The notes under the pieces: generated by a model | Databases searched by the model: none | Told to the model about the DNA's origin: nothing | What the model saw: only the letters and a program-made list of their open reading frames with translations | Shown here: in pieces, positions 23,997-32,161 of the stretch | Layout of the letters: each line of letters begins with the position of its first letter | How positions within the stretch are numbered: the first letter of the stretch is position 1 | Made by a program: the position numbers and the translations under genes | DNA from: an uncultured Lachnospiraceae bacterium | GTDB taxonomy: Bacteria; Bacillota; Clostridia; Lachnospirales; Lachnospiraceae | Reading direction: 5' to 3' | DNA length: 33,956 nt | Assembly: GCA_910585765.1 (NCBI GenBank) | Contig: CAJUES010000004.1 | Coordinates: 78,386 to 112,341, forward strand

Positions 23997-24054
23997 TTTT
24001 CATGCATCTCCGCAAGACTCGGTAAACAGTAATATGACAAACAATCCCTTCATT

Positions 24055-24083
24055 ATATAATAACTATACCACATCAGTGACAA
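24055..24083 (-). promoter_or_regulatory. possible promoter of the small membrane protein gene
   Basis: On the minus strand TTGTCA (24083-24078) and TTATAT (24060-24055) with spacer 17; an overlapping perfect TATAAT (24057-24052) would have spacer 20. Confidence 0.45.
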
Positions 24084-24199
24084 AAAAACAGCATGGTATG
24101 ATAAAAATAATCCTAGTTTTTTGGAAAGAAATTTGCTACACTATAAAAAGCATGAAAGGAATGCGAGATTTTCAATACAGGAAAGGACAGGATGGTACA

Positions 24200-24670
24200 A
24201 TGGGAAAAATATTTAAGTTTGGACAGGATGTGGACACCGATCAGATCATCGCGTCGCAGTATATCATATACCCTACGATCGATGAGATGAAAGTACATAC
24301 TTTCGAGTCTCTGGACACGGACTTTGCGTCAAAAGTGCAGCCGGGGGACTATGTGGTGGCGTCGGAGAATTTCGGATGCGGTTCCTCGAGAGAGCAGGCG
24401 CCGACCGTGCTCAAGGCGCTTGGCGTCAAAGCTGTTGTAGCGAAGTCCTTTGCGCGTATTTTCTATAGAAATGCGATCAATATCGGACTTCCGGTCATTG
24501 TCTGCAAGGATCTGCATGACAATGTAAATGCAGGTGATGATATGGAGCTATCCATGCAGGAGGGCGTGGTGCGCGTGGGTGAAAGAGAATACGAGTGCAC
24601 GAAGCTGCCCGCGTATATGCAGGGGATCCTGGATCAGGGCGGACTGATCGCATCGTTGAACAGGGAATAG
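24200..24670 (+). CDS. isopropylmalate dehydratase/homoaconitase-family small subunit, pair 1
   Basis: 156 residues from the ATG at 24200; the upstream in-frame stretch is not family-like. Swivelling-domain signatures: GQDVDTDQIIASQY, PGDYVVASENFGCGSSREQAP, and KSFARIFYRNAINIGLPVI. The substrate-loop region is ASQYIIYPT. It pairs with the large subunit 14 bases downstream to form a [4Fe-4S] hydro-lyase that isomerises or dehydrates a hydroxy-dicarboxylate. GCGSSREQAP (Gln where many LeuD proteins have His) points to the HacB/LeuD2-like branch. Isopropylmalate is one possible substrate; leuA and leuB are not in view, so I give no gene symbol. Confidence 0.88.
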   Translation: MGKIFKFGQDVDTDQIIASQYIIYPTIDEMKVHTFESLDTDFASKVQPGDYVVASENFGCGSSREQAPTVLKALGVKAVVAKSFARIFYRNAINIGLPVIVCKDLHDNVNAGDDMELSMQEGVVRVGEREYECTKLPAYMQGILDQGGLIASLNRE

Positions 24671-24684
24671 GGGGAGTATGAGAC

Positions 24685-25956
24685 ATGGGAATGACAATGG
24701 CAGAAAAAATCATCGCGGCAGCGGCAGGCGCGGCGTCTGTGAAGCCGGGGGATATCCATACAGTGGAACTTGACAGATTGATGAGCAACGACGGGACGAC
24801 ACATCTGACGATCGATATGTACAATGATCTCAAAAACCCGCGCATCGCGGACGTCGGCAAATTAGTGTGGATCGTGGATCACAATGTGCCCTGCGACAGC
24901 GTGAAGACAGCGGCTTCACACAAGAAGATGCGCGATTTTGCGAGGGAGCACGGCATCACATTCTATGAGGGGGCAGGCGTGTGCCATCAGGTGATGATGG
25001 AGAACCATGTCACGAGCGGGGAACTGATATTCGGTGCGGACAGTCATACCTGTGCATACGGTGCGGTCGGTGCGTTCGGAACAGGTGTCGGCTGTACGGA
25101 TTATCTCTATGCGATGGTGACGGGGAAATCGTGGCTGCTGGTGCCTGAAACCCTGAAATTCAATCTGAGGGGAAAGCTGAATGACGGTGTGTACGCGAGG
25201 GATCTGATCCTTTCGATCATAGGCATGATCGGTGCAAACGGCGCAAATTATATGGCGATGGAGTTTGGCGGCGACGGTCTGAAAACCCTGAATATGAGCG
25301 ACAGGATCGCCATCTGCAATCTCTGCGTGGAGGCGGGGGCGAAGACGGCGCTGATGGAGGTCGACGAGATCACGCTTGATTATCTGAGATCACACGGCAG
25401 AGAGCCGAAACATAGTTTTAAGAGCGATGCGGACGCCTGCTTTGCAAAGGTGTATGACATTGACCTGTCAACGATCAAGCCGATCGTGGCGAAGCCGCAC
25501 TTTGTCGACAGCGTTGTCGATGCAAAGGAGTGTGTGGGGACGCATATTGACGAGGCGTTTCTCGGCTCCTGCAACAATGGGCGCATTGAGGATCTGAGAG
25601 TCGGCGCGGCGCTGATCAAGGGCAGAAAGGTACATCCGCATGTGAGATTTCTGGTGGTTCCGGCGAGTGCGGAAGTGTACAGGCAGGCGCTCGCGGAGGG
25701 GATTATCGACACGTTTATGGAGGCAGGCGCGATCGTCATGAACGCAAACTGCAGTGTGTGCTGGGGAAGCTGCCAGGGCGTGATCGGCGAGGGGGAAGTG
25801 CTGATCAGCACCGGAACGCGCAATTTCAAGGGACGCGCGGGACACAAGGACTCGTTCGTGTATCTTGCGTCGGCGGCGACAGTGACGGCATCCGCGATAA
25901 AGGGCGAGATCGTGACGGCGGATATGATTGAATGTGATACAGTTAATGTGCTGTAG
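24685..25956 (+). CDS. isopropylmalate dehydratase/homoaconitase-family large subunit, pair 1
   Basis: 423 residues with the aconitase-fold landmarks MGMTMAEKII, DHNVPCDS, GVCHQVMMEN, GADSHTCAYGAVGAFGTGVG and the cluster ligands C296 (GSCNNGR), C356 and C359 (NCSVCWGSCQG). In most family members the first motif is SCTNGR; here Asn replaces Thr next to the cluster Cys. A further Cys follows at 363. It ends RNFKGRAGHKDSFVYLASAATVTASAIKG. It needs the small subunit encoded just upstream. The substrate remains open: isopropylmalate, homoaconitate, dimethylmalate and similar acids are used by relatives. Confidence 0.9.
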   Translation: MGMTMAEKIIAAAAGAASVKPGDIHTVELDRLMSNDGTTHLTIDMYNDLKNPRIADVGKLVWIVDHNVPCDSVKTAASHKKMRDFAREHGITFYEGAGVCHQVMMENHVTSGELIFGADSHTCAYGAVGAFGTGVGCTDYLYAMVTGKSWLLVPETLKFNLRGKLNDGVYARDLILSIIGMIGANGANYMAMEFGGDGLKTLNMSDRIAICNLCVEAGAKTALMEVDEITLDYLRSHGREPKHSFKSDADACFAKVYDIDLSTIKPIVAKPHFVDSVVDAKECVGTHIDEAFLGSCNNGRIEDLRVGAALIKGRKVHPHVRFLVVPASAEVYRQALAEGIIDTFMEAGAIVMNANCSVCWGSCQGVIGEGEVLISTGTRNFKGRAGHKDSFVYLASAATVTASAIKGEIVTADMIECDTVNVL

Positions 25957-25989
25957 TTAACGTGCTATATAAAGGAGTTAGAATAAAAC

Positions 25990-26478
25990 ATGGATAGATT
26001 TACAGGAAAGATATGGGTTTTGGGCGATGATATCGACACGGACATCATCATTCCGACAGAGTACCTTGCGTTAAAGACGGTGCAGGACATGGCGCCGTAC
26101 GCATTTTCACCATTGCGCCCGGAGCTTGCGGGACAGATCAGGGAAGGCGATATGATCGTCGCGGGGAAGAACTTCGGCTGCGGGTCGTCAAGAGAGCAGG
26201 CACCGGAGATCATCAAGGCGCTCGGCGTCAAGTGTGTGATCGCGAAGTCCTTCGCGCGCATCTTCTTCCGCAACGCCATCAACAATGGGCTGCTGCTGAT
26301 CGAAAATGACAAGCTCCAGTGTGATGTGAAGGAGGGGGACGAGATCACGGTTGCCATCAACGAGTCCATAGAATGTCATGGAAAACAGTATGCGATCACG
26401 TCGCTTCCGCAGAATCTGGTGGATATCCTCAATGCGGGCGGCCTGGTGAAGGCGATGCAGAAACGAAATGGGCTGTAA
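25990..26478 (+). CDS. isopropylmalate dehydratase/homoaconitase-family small subunit, pair 2
   Basis: 162 residues. DDIDTDIIIPTEYLALKT, KNFGCGSSREQAPEIIKALGV and KSFARIFFRNAINNGLLLIE mark the family. Its substrate-loop region reads PTEYLALKT, different from ASQYIIYPT in pair 1; in this family that loop is known to set substrate choice. AAGGAG upstream. It follows the first large subunit by 33 bases in what looks like a four-gene operon. Confidence 0.88.
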   Translation: MDRFTGKIWVLGDDIDTDIIIPTEYLALKTVQDMAPYAFSPLRPELAGQIREGDMIVAGKNFGCGSSREQAPEIIKALGVKCVIAKSFARIFFRNAINNGLLLIENDKLQCDVKEGDEITVAINESIECHGKQYAITSLPQNLVDILNAGGLVKAMQKRNGL

Positions 26479-26550
26479 GGCGATCAGGGCGGCGCTGGCA
26501 TTGTTTGGCTCCACAGAAGTTAGTGAGATAAAGGAAGGCAAGGATTAGCT

Positions 26551-27795
26551 ATGGGAATGACAATTATTGAAAAAATAATTCGAAATAATATTAATGCGGA
26601 TGTGAAAGCGGGCGAGATCGTGACCGTCAACGTCGACCGCGTGATGATACACGACATCTTTATCCCGTTCGTGGCATCGAAATTCGAGGAGATGGGATTT
26701 ACAAAATTGTGGGATGCGGACAAGGCAGTGCTGATCTATGATCATTTGGTGCCGGCGAGCCAGGTGGATGACACCAGACATTTCCGTGTCGGCGATGCGT
26801 TCGTGGAAAAGTACGGCATGAAACATGTCCACCGCTCCGACGGGATCTGTCACCAGCTGATGACAGAGGCAGGTTATGTCAAGCCGGGCGATATCGTGTT
26901 TGGCACAGACAGCCACACGACGACATACGGCTGTGTCGGCGCATTTTCATCGGGTATCGGGTATACGGAGATGGCAAGCATACTCGGCACCGGCACACTC
27001 TGGATCCGCGTGCCGGAGACGATCAGGGTGAACATCACAGGAAAGCTGCCGGAGAATGTCATGGCGAAGGACATCATATTGAGACTGATCGGTGATCTGG
27101 GGGCGGACGGCGCCACCTACAAAGCGCTGGAGTTCACGGGAGATACGGTTGAAAATATGACTGTGGCATCGAGAATGTCCATGTCGAACATGGCGATCGA
27201 GGCGGGGGCAAAATGTGCGCTTTTTACACCGGATGAGAAGACTGCACAGTACTGCGGGATAGCGCTCACGGACAGGGAGCGGGATCTGACAGGAGACGCG
27301 GATGCGCAGTACTGCCAGGTGATCGAATACAAGGCGGAGGATTTTGTGCCAGTGATGGCGTGCCCCTCCAATGTGGACAATGTGAAGCCGGTCTCAGAAC
27401 TTGCGGGGAAGCCGATCGACCAGGTGTTCATCGGTTCCTGCACGAACGGAAGGCTTGAGGACTTGATGGCGGCGGCAGAGGTGCTGAAAGGAAAGCACGT
27501 GGCGCCTTTTGTGAAACTCATCGTCACGCCGGCAAGCCGCAAGATCTACAGGGAGGCAGCTGCAAACGGCACGATGGCAGTGCTTGCGGAGGCAGGAGCC
27601 ATCATCACGCATCCCAGCTGCGGTCTGTGCTGCGGCAGGACCGGAGGCATTCTGACGGACGGCGAGACAGTCATCGCGACGAACAACAGAAATTTCCTGG
27701 GGCGTATGGGGACATCGAAAGTCAACATCTATCTGGCTTCCCCCAGATCAGCCGCTGCCTGTGCCGTGGCAGGAAAGATCGTCACGTTGGATTAA
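26551..27795 (+). CDS. isopropylmalate dehydratase/homoaconitase-family large subunit, pair 2
   Basis: 414 residues. MGMTIIEKII, YDHLVPASQVD, GICHQLMTEAG, GTDSHTTTYGCVGAFSSGIG, and the iron-sulfur ligands C297 (GSCTNGRLEDL), C357 and C360 (PSCGLCCGRTGG). The PSCGxC form is shared with HacA/LeuC2-type enzymes. The cluster motifs differ from those of pair 1, so the two enzymes probably act on different acids. Start preceded by AAGGAAGG. A 72-base gap separates it from its small subunit. Confidence 0.9.
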   Translation: MGMTIIEKIIRNNINADVKAGEIVTVNVDRVMIHDIFIPFVASKFEEMGFTKLWDADKAVLIYDHLVPASQVDDTRHFRVGDAFVEKYGMKHVHRSDGICHQLMTEAGYVKPGDIVFGTDSHTTTYGCVGAFSSGIGYTEMASILGTGTLWIRVPETIRVNITGKLPENVMAKDIILRLIGDLGADGATYKALEFTGDTVENMTVASRMSMSNMAIEAGAKCALFTPDEKTAQYCGIALTDRERDLTGDADAQYCQVIEYKAEDFVPVMACPSNVDNVKPVSELAGKPIDQVFIGSCTNGRLEDLMAAAEVLKGKHVAPFVKLIVTPASRKIYREAAANGTMAVLAEAGAIITHPSCGLCCGRTGGILTDGETVIATNNRNFLGRMGTSKVNIYLASPRSAAACAVAGKIVTLD

Positions 27796-27819
27796 ACGTC
27801 CAATGACAAAACAGGAAAA

Positions 27820-27870
27820 AAGAGATATCCTCTAATTGATACAAGATATGTACCAGTTGGGGGATTTTTC
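27820..27870 (+). terminator. weak terminator-like sequence after the dehydratase operon
   Basis: ATCCTCT (near 27830) can pair with GGGGGAT (27859-27865), including G-U pairs, followed by TTTTT. The loop is long and the stem weak, so this is tentative. Element B begins in its T run, just as element A follows the malQ terminator. Confidence 0.3.
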
Positions 27871-27921
27871 ATGCAAATGGCTGCCCGAAGGAAATATGCC
27901 GCAAAACTGGCGGGTGCCCGG
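27866..27921. repeat. dyad element B, similar to element A near 4290
   Basis: GGCTGCCCG (27879-27887) can pair with CGGGTGCC (27911-27918) with one bulge, and a small inner dyad GCC/GGC surrounds GCAAAACT. It shares with element A the T run, ATGC, GGAA..ATG and CGGGTGCCCGG. A 25-codon frame (27871-27948) runs through it, but insertions relative to element A break that frame, so a coding explanation is unlikely. It lies 40 bases before the AAA+ ATPase start. Confidence 0.45.
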
Positions 27922-27959
27922 TCATACCCCGACTTGATTGCCGGATGAAGGAGGAGAAT

Positions 27960-29066
27960 ATGAAAGCGATCAAAATAGGGACAAAGGTTGAGATTTATAA
28001 CGACACGGTGATGACCTACAATGAGCTGCCTGCCAGGGCATATATCGTAAGGTTTGCGAAAATGACAGGATTTTATCTGGACGAATACATGGACTTCCAG
28101 ATCAAAGAGGAAAAGATCTATGGCGAGCACATGAAAAAGGTGCAGAAGGTTTTGCGGGCGTACGAGAGTTTTGACAGGAATCTGGGCGTGATACTGAGCG
28201 GGTATAAGGGGATAGGAAAATCATTGTTCGCAAAGCTCTTGTCGGTGAAGGCGATACAGGATGGCATTCCGATCATTGTAGTGGATCAGTACATTCCGGG
28301 AATCGCATCCTATATAGAAGCGATCGATCAGAGGGTCATGGTGCTCTTTGATGAATTTGACAAGACTTTTGGCGATGTCAAGCCGCCGGAGGGGGAGATC
28401 GAGCCGCAGGCAGCGCTGCTGAGCCTGTTTGACGGAATCGCACAGGGGAAAAAGCTGTTTGTCATTACCTGCAATGACATTCGGAAACTGAATGATTTCA
28501 TAGTAAACCGTCCGGGGCGGTTCCACTATCACTTTCGGTTTGATTATCCGTCGGCGGACGAGATAAGAACATATCTGTATGACAAGCTGGGCGGGGAGTA
28601 TTATCACGAGATTGAACGGATCGTTGCATTTTCGCGAAAAGTGGATCTTAATTATGACTGCCTCCGCGCCATTGTCTTTGAATTGAACAGCGGAGAGAGC
28701 TTTCGCAGTGCGATCGAGGATCTGAATATCATCAATCTGTCGCAGGAGCGATACAATTTTACCGTTCATTTCAAAAATGGTTCCCCGATGTATGTGAAGA
28801 ACAGGAATGTCGATTTTTTTAGCGGCGAGGAGATCGTCATCTGTTTTGCCGAGGATGATTACAATGAAATCCTGACAGTGGGATTTTGGATAGCCGACAG
28901 CGCGTATGATTTCAAAAATAACTGTGCGGTGGTTGGGGCTGAGAAACTGAGGATTACTTACGATGAGGACTATGAGGAAGAGCAGGTCAGGAAGGTCAAG
29001 AATCTGATCATAGATCGTCTGGAGATCCGCAAAGTGCGGGAAAAAAGCCTGCACTACGCAGTGTAG
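27960..29066 (+). CDS. AAA+ family ATPase of unknown role
   Basis: 368 residues from the ATG at 27960 (AGGAGGAG upstream). Walker A is GYKGIGKS (81-88), Walker B is VMVLFDEFD (127-135), sensor 1 is VITCND around residue 172, and NRPGRFHY (183-190) supplies likely arginine fingers. A helical lid follows (PSADEIRTYLYDKL). The N-terminal 75 residues and the C-terminal 120 residues have no recognised motif. The C-terminal part is rich in acidic and aromatic residues. No substrate or partner is obvious from the neighbours. It stands alone between the dehydratase operon and a convergent phosphatase gene. Confidence 0.75.
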   Translation: MKAIKIGTKVEIYNDTVMTYNELPARAYIVRFAKMTGFYLDEYMDFQIKEEKIYGEHMKKVQKVLRAYESFDRNLGVILSGYKGIGKSLFAKLLSVKAIQDGIPIIVVDQYIPGIASYIEAIDQRVMVLFDEFDKTFGDVKPPEGEIEPQAALLSLFDGIAQGKKLFVITCNDIRKLNDFIVNRPGRFHYHFRFDYPSADEIRTYLYDKLGGEYYHEIERIVAFSRKVDLNYDCLRAIVFELNSGESFRSAIEDLNIINLSQERYNFTVHFKNGSPMYVKNRNVDFFSGEEIVICFAEDDYNEILTVGFWIADSAYDFKNNCAVVGAEKLRITYDEDYEEEQVRKVKNLIIDRLEIRKVREKSLHYAV

Positions 29067-29081
29067 GCTTCTTCCCGCACT
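29033..29081. terminator. hairpin shared by the convergent AAA+ and phosphatase genes
   Basis: AGTGCGGGAA...AAGCCTGCACT pairs with AGTGTAGGCTT...TTCCCGCACT, about 20 pairs. The left arm lies within the last codons of the AAA+ gene and the stop codon sits in the stem. There is no clear T run on either strand, so it may protect mRNA ends or terminate weakly. Confidence 0.55.
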
Positions 29082-29084
29082 GCG

Positions 29085-29555
29085 CTATAGCCTGTCACGG
29101 TCATTTTCGATGATGTGTCTGAGGAGTCCGCTGCAGCCCTCGGTCACATCTGCGTAAGTCGTATCAAAATCCCCTGTATACCATGGATCGGCGACATCCC
29201 TTCCGGAGCCGGCGAAGGTGAGGAGCTTATAGATCCTGCCGTCAGGGTCACCGCCTGCGATGCGCGTCATATTCCTGATATTGGCGCTATCCATGCCGAT
29301 CAGATAGTCATAGTGTGCATAATCCTGTGCAGTCATCTGTACTGCGCGGTGCGGGATCAATGGGATCCTGACCTCGCGCAGCTTATTGACAGTGCCGTGG
29401 TGGGGAGGATTGCCGATCTCTTCCCTGCTGGTAGCGGCAGAATTGATATAAAATGAATCCTCCAGTTTTTGCTGTTTTACGAGGTGTGTCATGACGCTTT
29501 CCGCCATGGTGCTGCGGCAGATATTGCCGTGGCAGACAAATAATATTTTTATCAT
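29085..29555 (-). CDS. low-molecular-weight protein-tyrosine phosphatase
   Basis: 156 residues. The P-loop VCHGNICRS holds the catalytic Cys8 and Arg14, and the general acid lies in VADPWYTGDFDTTY. The remaining motifs (INSAATSREEIGNPP, HRAVQMTAQDYAHYDYLIGMD) fit the family. It removes phosphate from tyrosines in the cytoplasm, often in control of polysaccharide export or stress. No kinase is adjacent. A GGGAT lies upstream of the ATG. It is the last host-like gene before the AT-rich island. Confidence 0.93.
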   Translation of the reverse strand: MIKILFVCHGNICRSTMAESVMTHLVKQQKLEDSFYINSAATSREEIGNPPHHGTVNKLREVRIPLIPHRAVQMTAQDYAHYDYLIGMDSANIRNMTRIAGGDPDGRIYKLLTFAGSGRDVADPWYTGDFDTTYADVTEGCSGLLRHIIENDRDRL

Positions 29556-29682
29556 ATCTTTTATATCCCTTCATAAGCCTTCAAACCTTGATATTTCAAG
29601 CTCTCCGGCGCTTTTTTCATTTTTTGTTTTTTACCCTTAATCTGTGTAATCCGTTATAAATCTACGCAAATTTACGGGCAAA

Positions 29683-29712
29683 TGGTGTAGTAATTGGTGT
29701 AGTAGATTGGTG
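29683..29712. repeat. short direct repeats beside the integrase, possible arm-type sites
   Basis: TGGTGTAGTA occurs at 29683-29692 and 29695-29704, 12 bases apart, followed by TTGGTGCA. Such closely spaced repeats just outside the integrase gene resemble binding sites for the N-terminal domain of Tn916-type integrases at element ends. The host/element boundary is probably close to 29,640-29,720, but no target duplication was found. Confidence 0.35.
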
Positions 29713-29718
29713 CATTTT

Positions 29719-30474
29719 TCAACCTGATTTTCTCTGTTTTCCTTGCGCATCAGCTTTGAAGTCCCAAATTTTTGCCATCTGTTCCGCCGCACGGTCATAG
29801 CTGGCATGAGTATAGACATTCAGCGTAACACCTACATCGGAATGACCCATTACATACTGCAAGGTCTTAATGTCCATACCTGCATTTGCCATGTTGGTAC
29901 AAAATGTATGACGAAACACATGAGACGTGATGTGTGGCAATGGTTTATCAGGATAAAGCTTCTTGTATTTCTTCATTGCCCAACGCATTTCATTTTTAAT
30001 ATGTAACGCTACTTTTGGCTTATCATCCTTGTCCAGCAGAAGAAAGCTGCTGTATCCGTCAACAATCATTTCTGTTTTCAACTTCTTACGATTGACAAGG
30101 ATATTTTTCAGACTTCGATAGACTTCTTCTGTCATGGGAATAAAGCGGCATCCGCACTCGGTCTTTGTTTTCTCAACATAATATTTTCCGCCCCGTTCCC
30201 TGACAAGCTGATGATCTACACGGATTTTCCGGCTTTCAAAATCCAAATCACTTTTTGTCAAGCCACAAAATTCACTGACACGCATTCCCGTTCCCAACAG
30301 CACGACAAATTCATCATAATACTTTGCATAGGTTTTATCATTTCGGATAAACCCCATCCAAATTTCCTGCTGTTCCTCTGTCATGGCGATACGTTTTTGT
30401 GAATCGTTTGGCACGACATCAACCAGCTTAAAATCAAATGGATTTCTGCGGATAATGTCCTCATTATATGCCAT
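29719..30474 (-). pseudogene. 5'-truncated Tn916-type tyrosine integrase
   Basis: 251 residues of the catalytic domain of a tyrosine recombinase. All catalytic positions are visible: R65 (GTGMRVSE), a Lys in the KTKTECG hairpin, H185 and R188 (SHVFRHTFC), H211 (GHSDVG) and Y221 (NVYTH). Full-length Tn916-type integrases are about 400 residues; the arm-binding and core-binding N-terminal parts are missing. Similarity seems to extend a few codons upstream of the ATG (AFQMAY) before running into the histidine kinase gene. It has no ribosome site of its own and is probably not functional. The end of the element lies just beyond its stop. Confidence 0.85.
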
Positions 30475-31946
30475 CTGAAAAGCAGGCTTTCTCTGGCATT
30501 TTCTTCTAAACCTACAAGCAACAAGTCAATTTGCATACTGCCAGAATGTTTTGCCGCATTTGTAACCAGTTCTTTTGAAATGCGATAAATAGCAAGAGCA
30601 TATGCTTTGGGTAATATTCCCTCTGTAAATTTGTAATGGAACAGTATGTTTACAGCAGGATAGTTCTTCTGAAGTTCATCTGTAAAAATATACAGACTTT
30701 GCTCTAACCCTAAATCTTCTACCATTGTCGGGTAAAGATTATGGCTAACACTCCGTATCTGGGCAATCAGGTCCGACAAAGGCTGTTTCATATCGCTGTA
30801 CCGCTCGCTTTCATCTGACTGTATTTTTCTGTAAAAGGCAATCAGAGATTGCAGCACATCATCATGGAGATAAGCCGATAATTCCTGCTTTTCCTTTTCA
30901 ACCTCCTGCATAAGCCGCCATTCATAGGTTTCTTCCTCGCTGCTTTTATGGGTAAAAAACTTCCATAATCCTGTTAAGAACGGCATAAGAAGCAAAATAT
31001 TTGTAATTACCAAAATCCATGCCGATGCGTTTGCATACAAGAACAGCAGAACATTTATCAATCCCAAATACAATGGAGTAATGATAAACCAACGAGATTT
31101 CAAACGAATATCATCAACAGAAAAAGCCCTGTGCAATAATGCAAATATAATTGCAATACTAATCCCCGAAAAAAGTAATAATGGCAGAGAACCAAGCATT
31201 GTTTCTGTCGGCGACATTGAAACCTCCACAAAGGCTTCCCTTTCTGTCTGCCCGTTTTGCACGAAATATATATTGGGAATAACAGACATGGCAATAAACA
31301 GTAAAATTCCCGCTCCAATTCCCAAAATTAGAGTTTTGCTCTGTTTTCTGGTGTAGGAATTGCTTTTCTTATAATTTACTATCATAAGAGCCATAGAAAA
31401 AAATGCTGATAATACAACGCAGCTATTAACGCTTTCATCCGCAAAAATGTATATCCATAATTGTTCTATCGGAAAAAAAGCTAAAATTTGTATTATCAGG
31501 CTAAAGGTGGCAACGCAGATTAACATTACCTGAAGGATTTTGAATAACATTCTGCTTCGTAATAAGGTTAAATATCCGACTACTTGAAAAAGAAGCATGC
31601 TGCTGCCCAATGTAAAAATAGCACAAACAAAGGAAAGGGTAAACTCATTCAACCGATTGCATGGAGCAAGTGAGAGTGACAACCCCAACAGAAGCGCATA
31701 CATTGCAAACAATTTGCCAATTTTATATTGATGTAGCTGTAATATAGAAAAGCAGGCTATCCCTAATAAGATGATTCCCACATTCAGAAAAAGCAGGCTG
31801 TCAAAAGGAATAATTGTTAAAACTCCCATATTCTGATACGAACTGAAAGATAAAAAATTTGCTATTATCAAACCAATAACTGATGCCAAAAACGCTACAA
31901 TAAGTGCAAATTTTAACCTTTGCTTTTTTTCATATTTATAATTCAT
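30381..31946 (-). pseudogene. 3'-truncated sensor histidine kinase (HisKA_3/NarL-type) fused to out-of-frame integrase
   Basis: 521 codons. Residues 1-330 hold about ten membrane segments. The HisKA_3 box is SAYLHDDVLQSL with the phosphoacceptor H361, and the N-box is ISKELVTNAAKHSGS (N463). From about residue 490 (base 30477) the sequence stops looking like a kinase: the last 31 codons are integrase DNA read in another frame. The G1 and G2 boxes of the ATPase domain are therefore missing and the kinase should be inactive. It is AT-rich relative to the host genes. The start overlaps the end of the decayed helix-turn-helix gene. No response regulator is present. Confidence 0.85.
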
Positions 31947-32126
31947 CTACATCACCACTTTTTCTATACCTGTCATCAATGAATTTCTCTGCCTCCTTTG
32001 GTATCAGCCACATACGACTGAACTTTGCCACGCCGAATATTCAGTTTTCTTCACATAGCTTCTATACTCGTCTTACTGCAATACCCTACTTTTCGCCGCT
32101 TCTTGGGCAGAAATATACTCAAACAT
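31936..32126 (-). pseudogene. decayed small helix-turn-helix regulator gene
   Basis: From an ATG at 32126 (AGAGAGG upstream) the frame gives MFEYISAQEAAK, the start of a common 60-70-residue HTH protein of clostridial mobile elements. It then shifts by a net one-base loss near 32090-32060. The resumed frame reads RV*KLCEEN*IFGVAKFSRMWLI and ends KSGDVDEL at a TAA (31938-31936), carrying two in-frame stops (TAG, TGA). It overlaps the histidine kinase start. Recognition rests on my memory of the family; the frame changes are read directly. Confidence 0.7.
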
Positions 32127-32161
32127 TTTAAACAACCTCTCTGAAAACTTTATCAGCTATA

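Noticed and set aside
24077..24199. A 41-residue N-terminal extension of the first small dehydratase subunit
   Set aside because: Family similarity begins at MGKIFKFGQDVDTDQ; the upstream part is AT-rich spacer.
27866..27930. c-di-GMP (GEMM) riboswitch before the AAA+ gene
   Set aside because: GCAAA and CGGG pieces are present, but the order and the conserved core with its GNRA loop and receptor do not fit.
27871..27948. 25-codon peptide ORF in element B
   Set aside because: The homologous element A does not preserve the frame, and paired stems explain the conserved blocks better.
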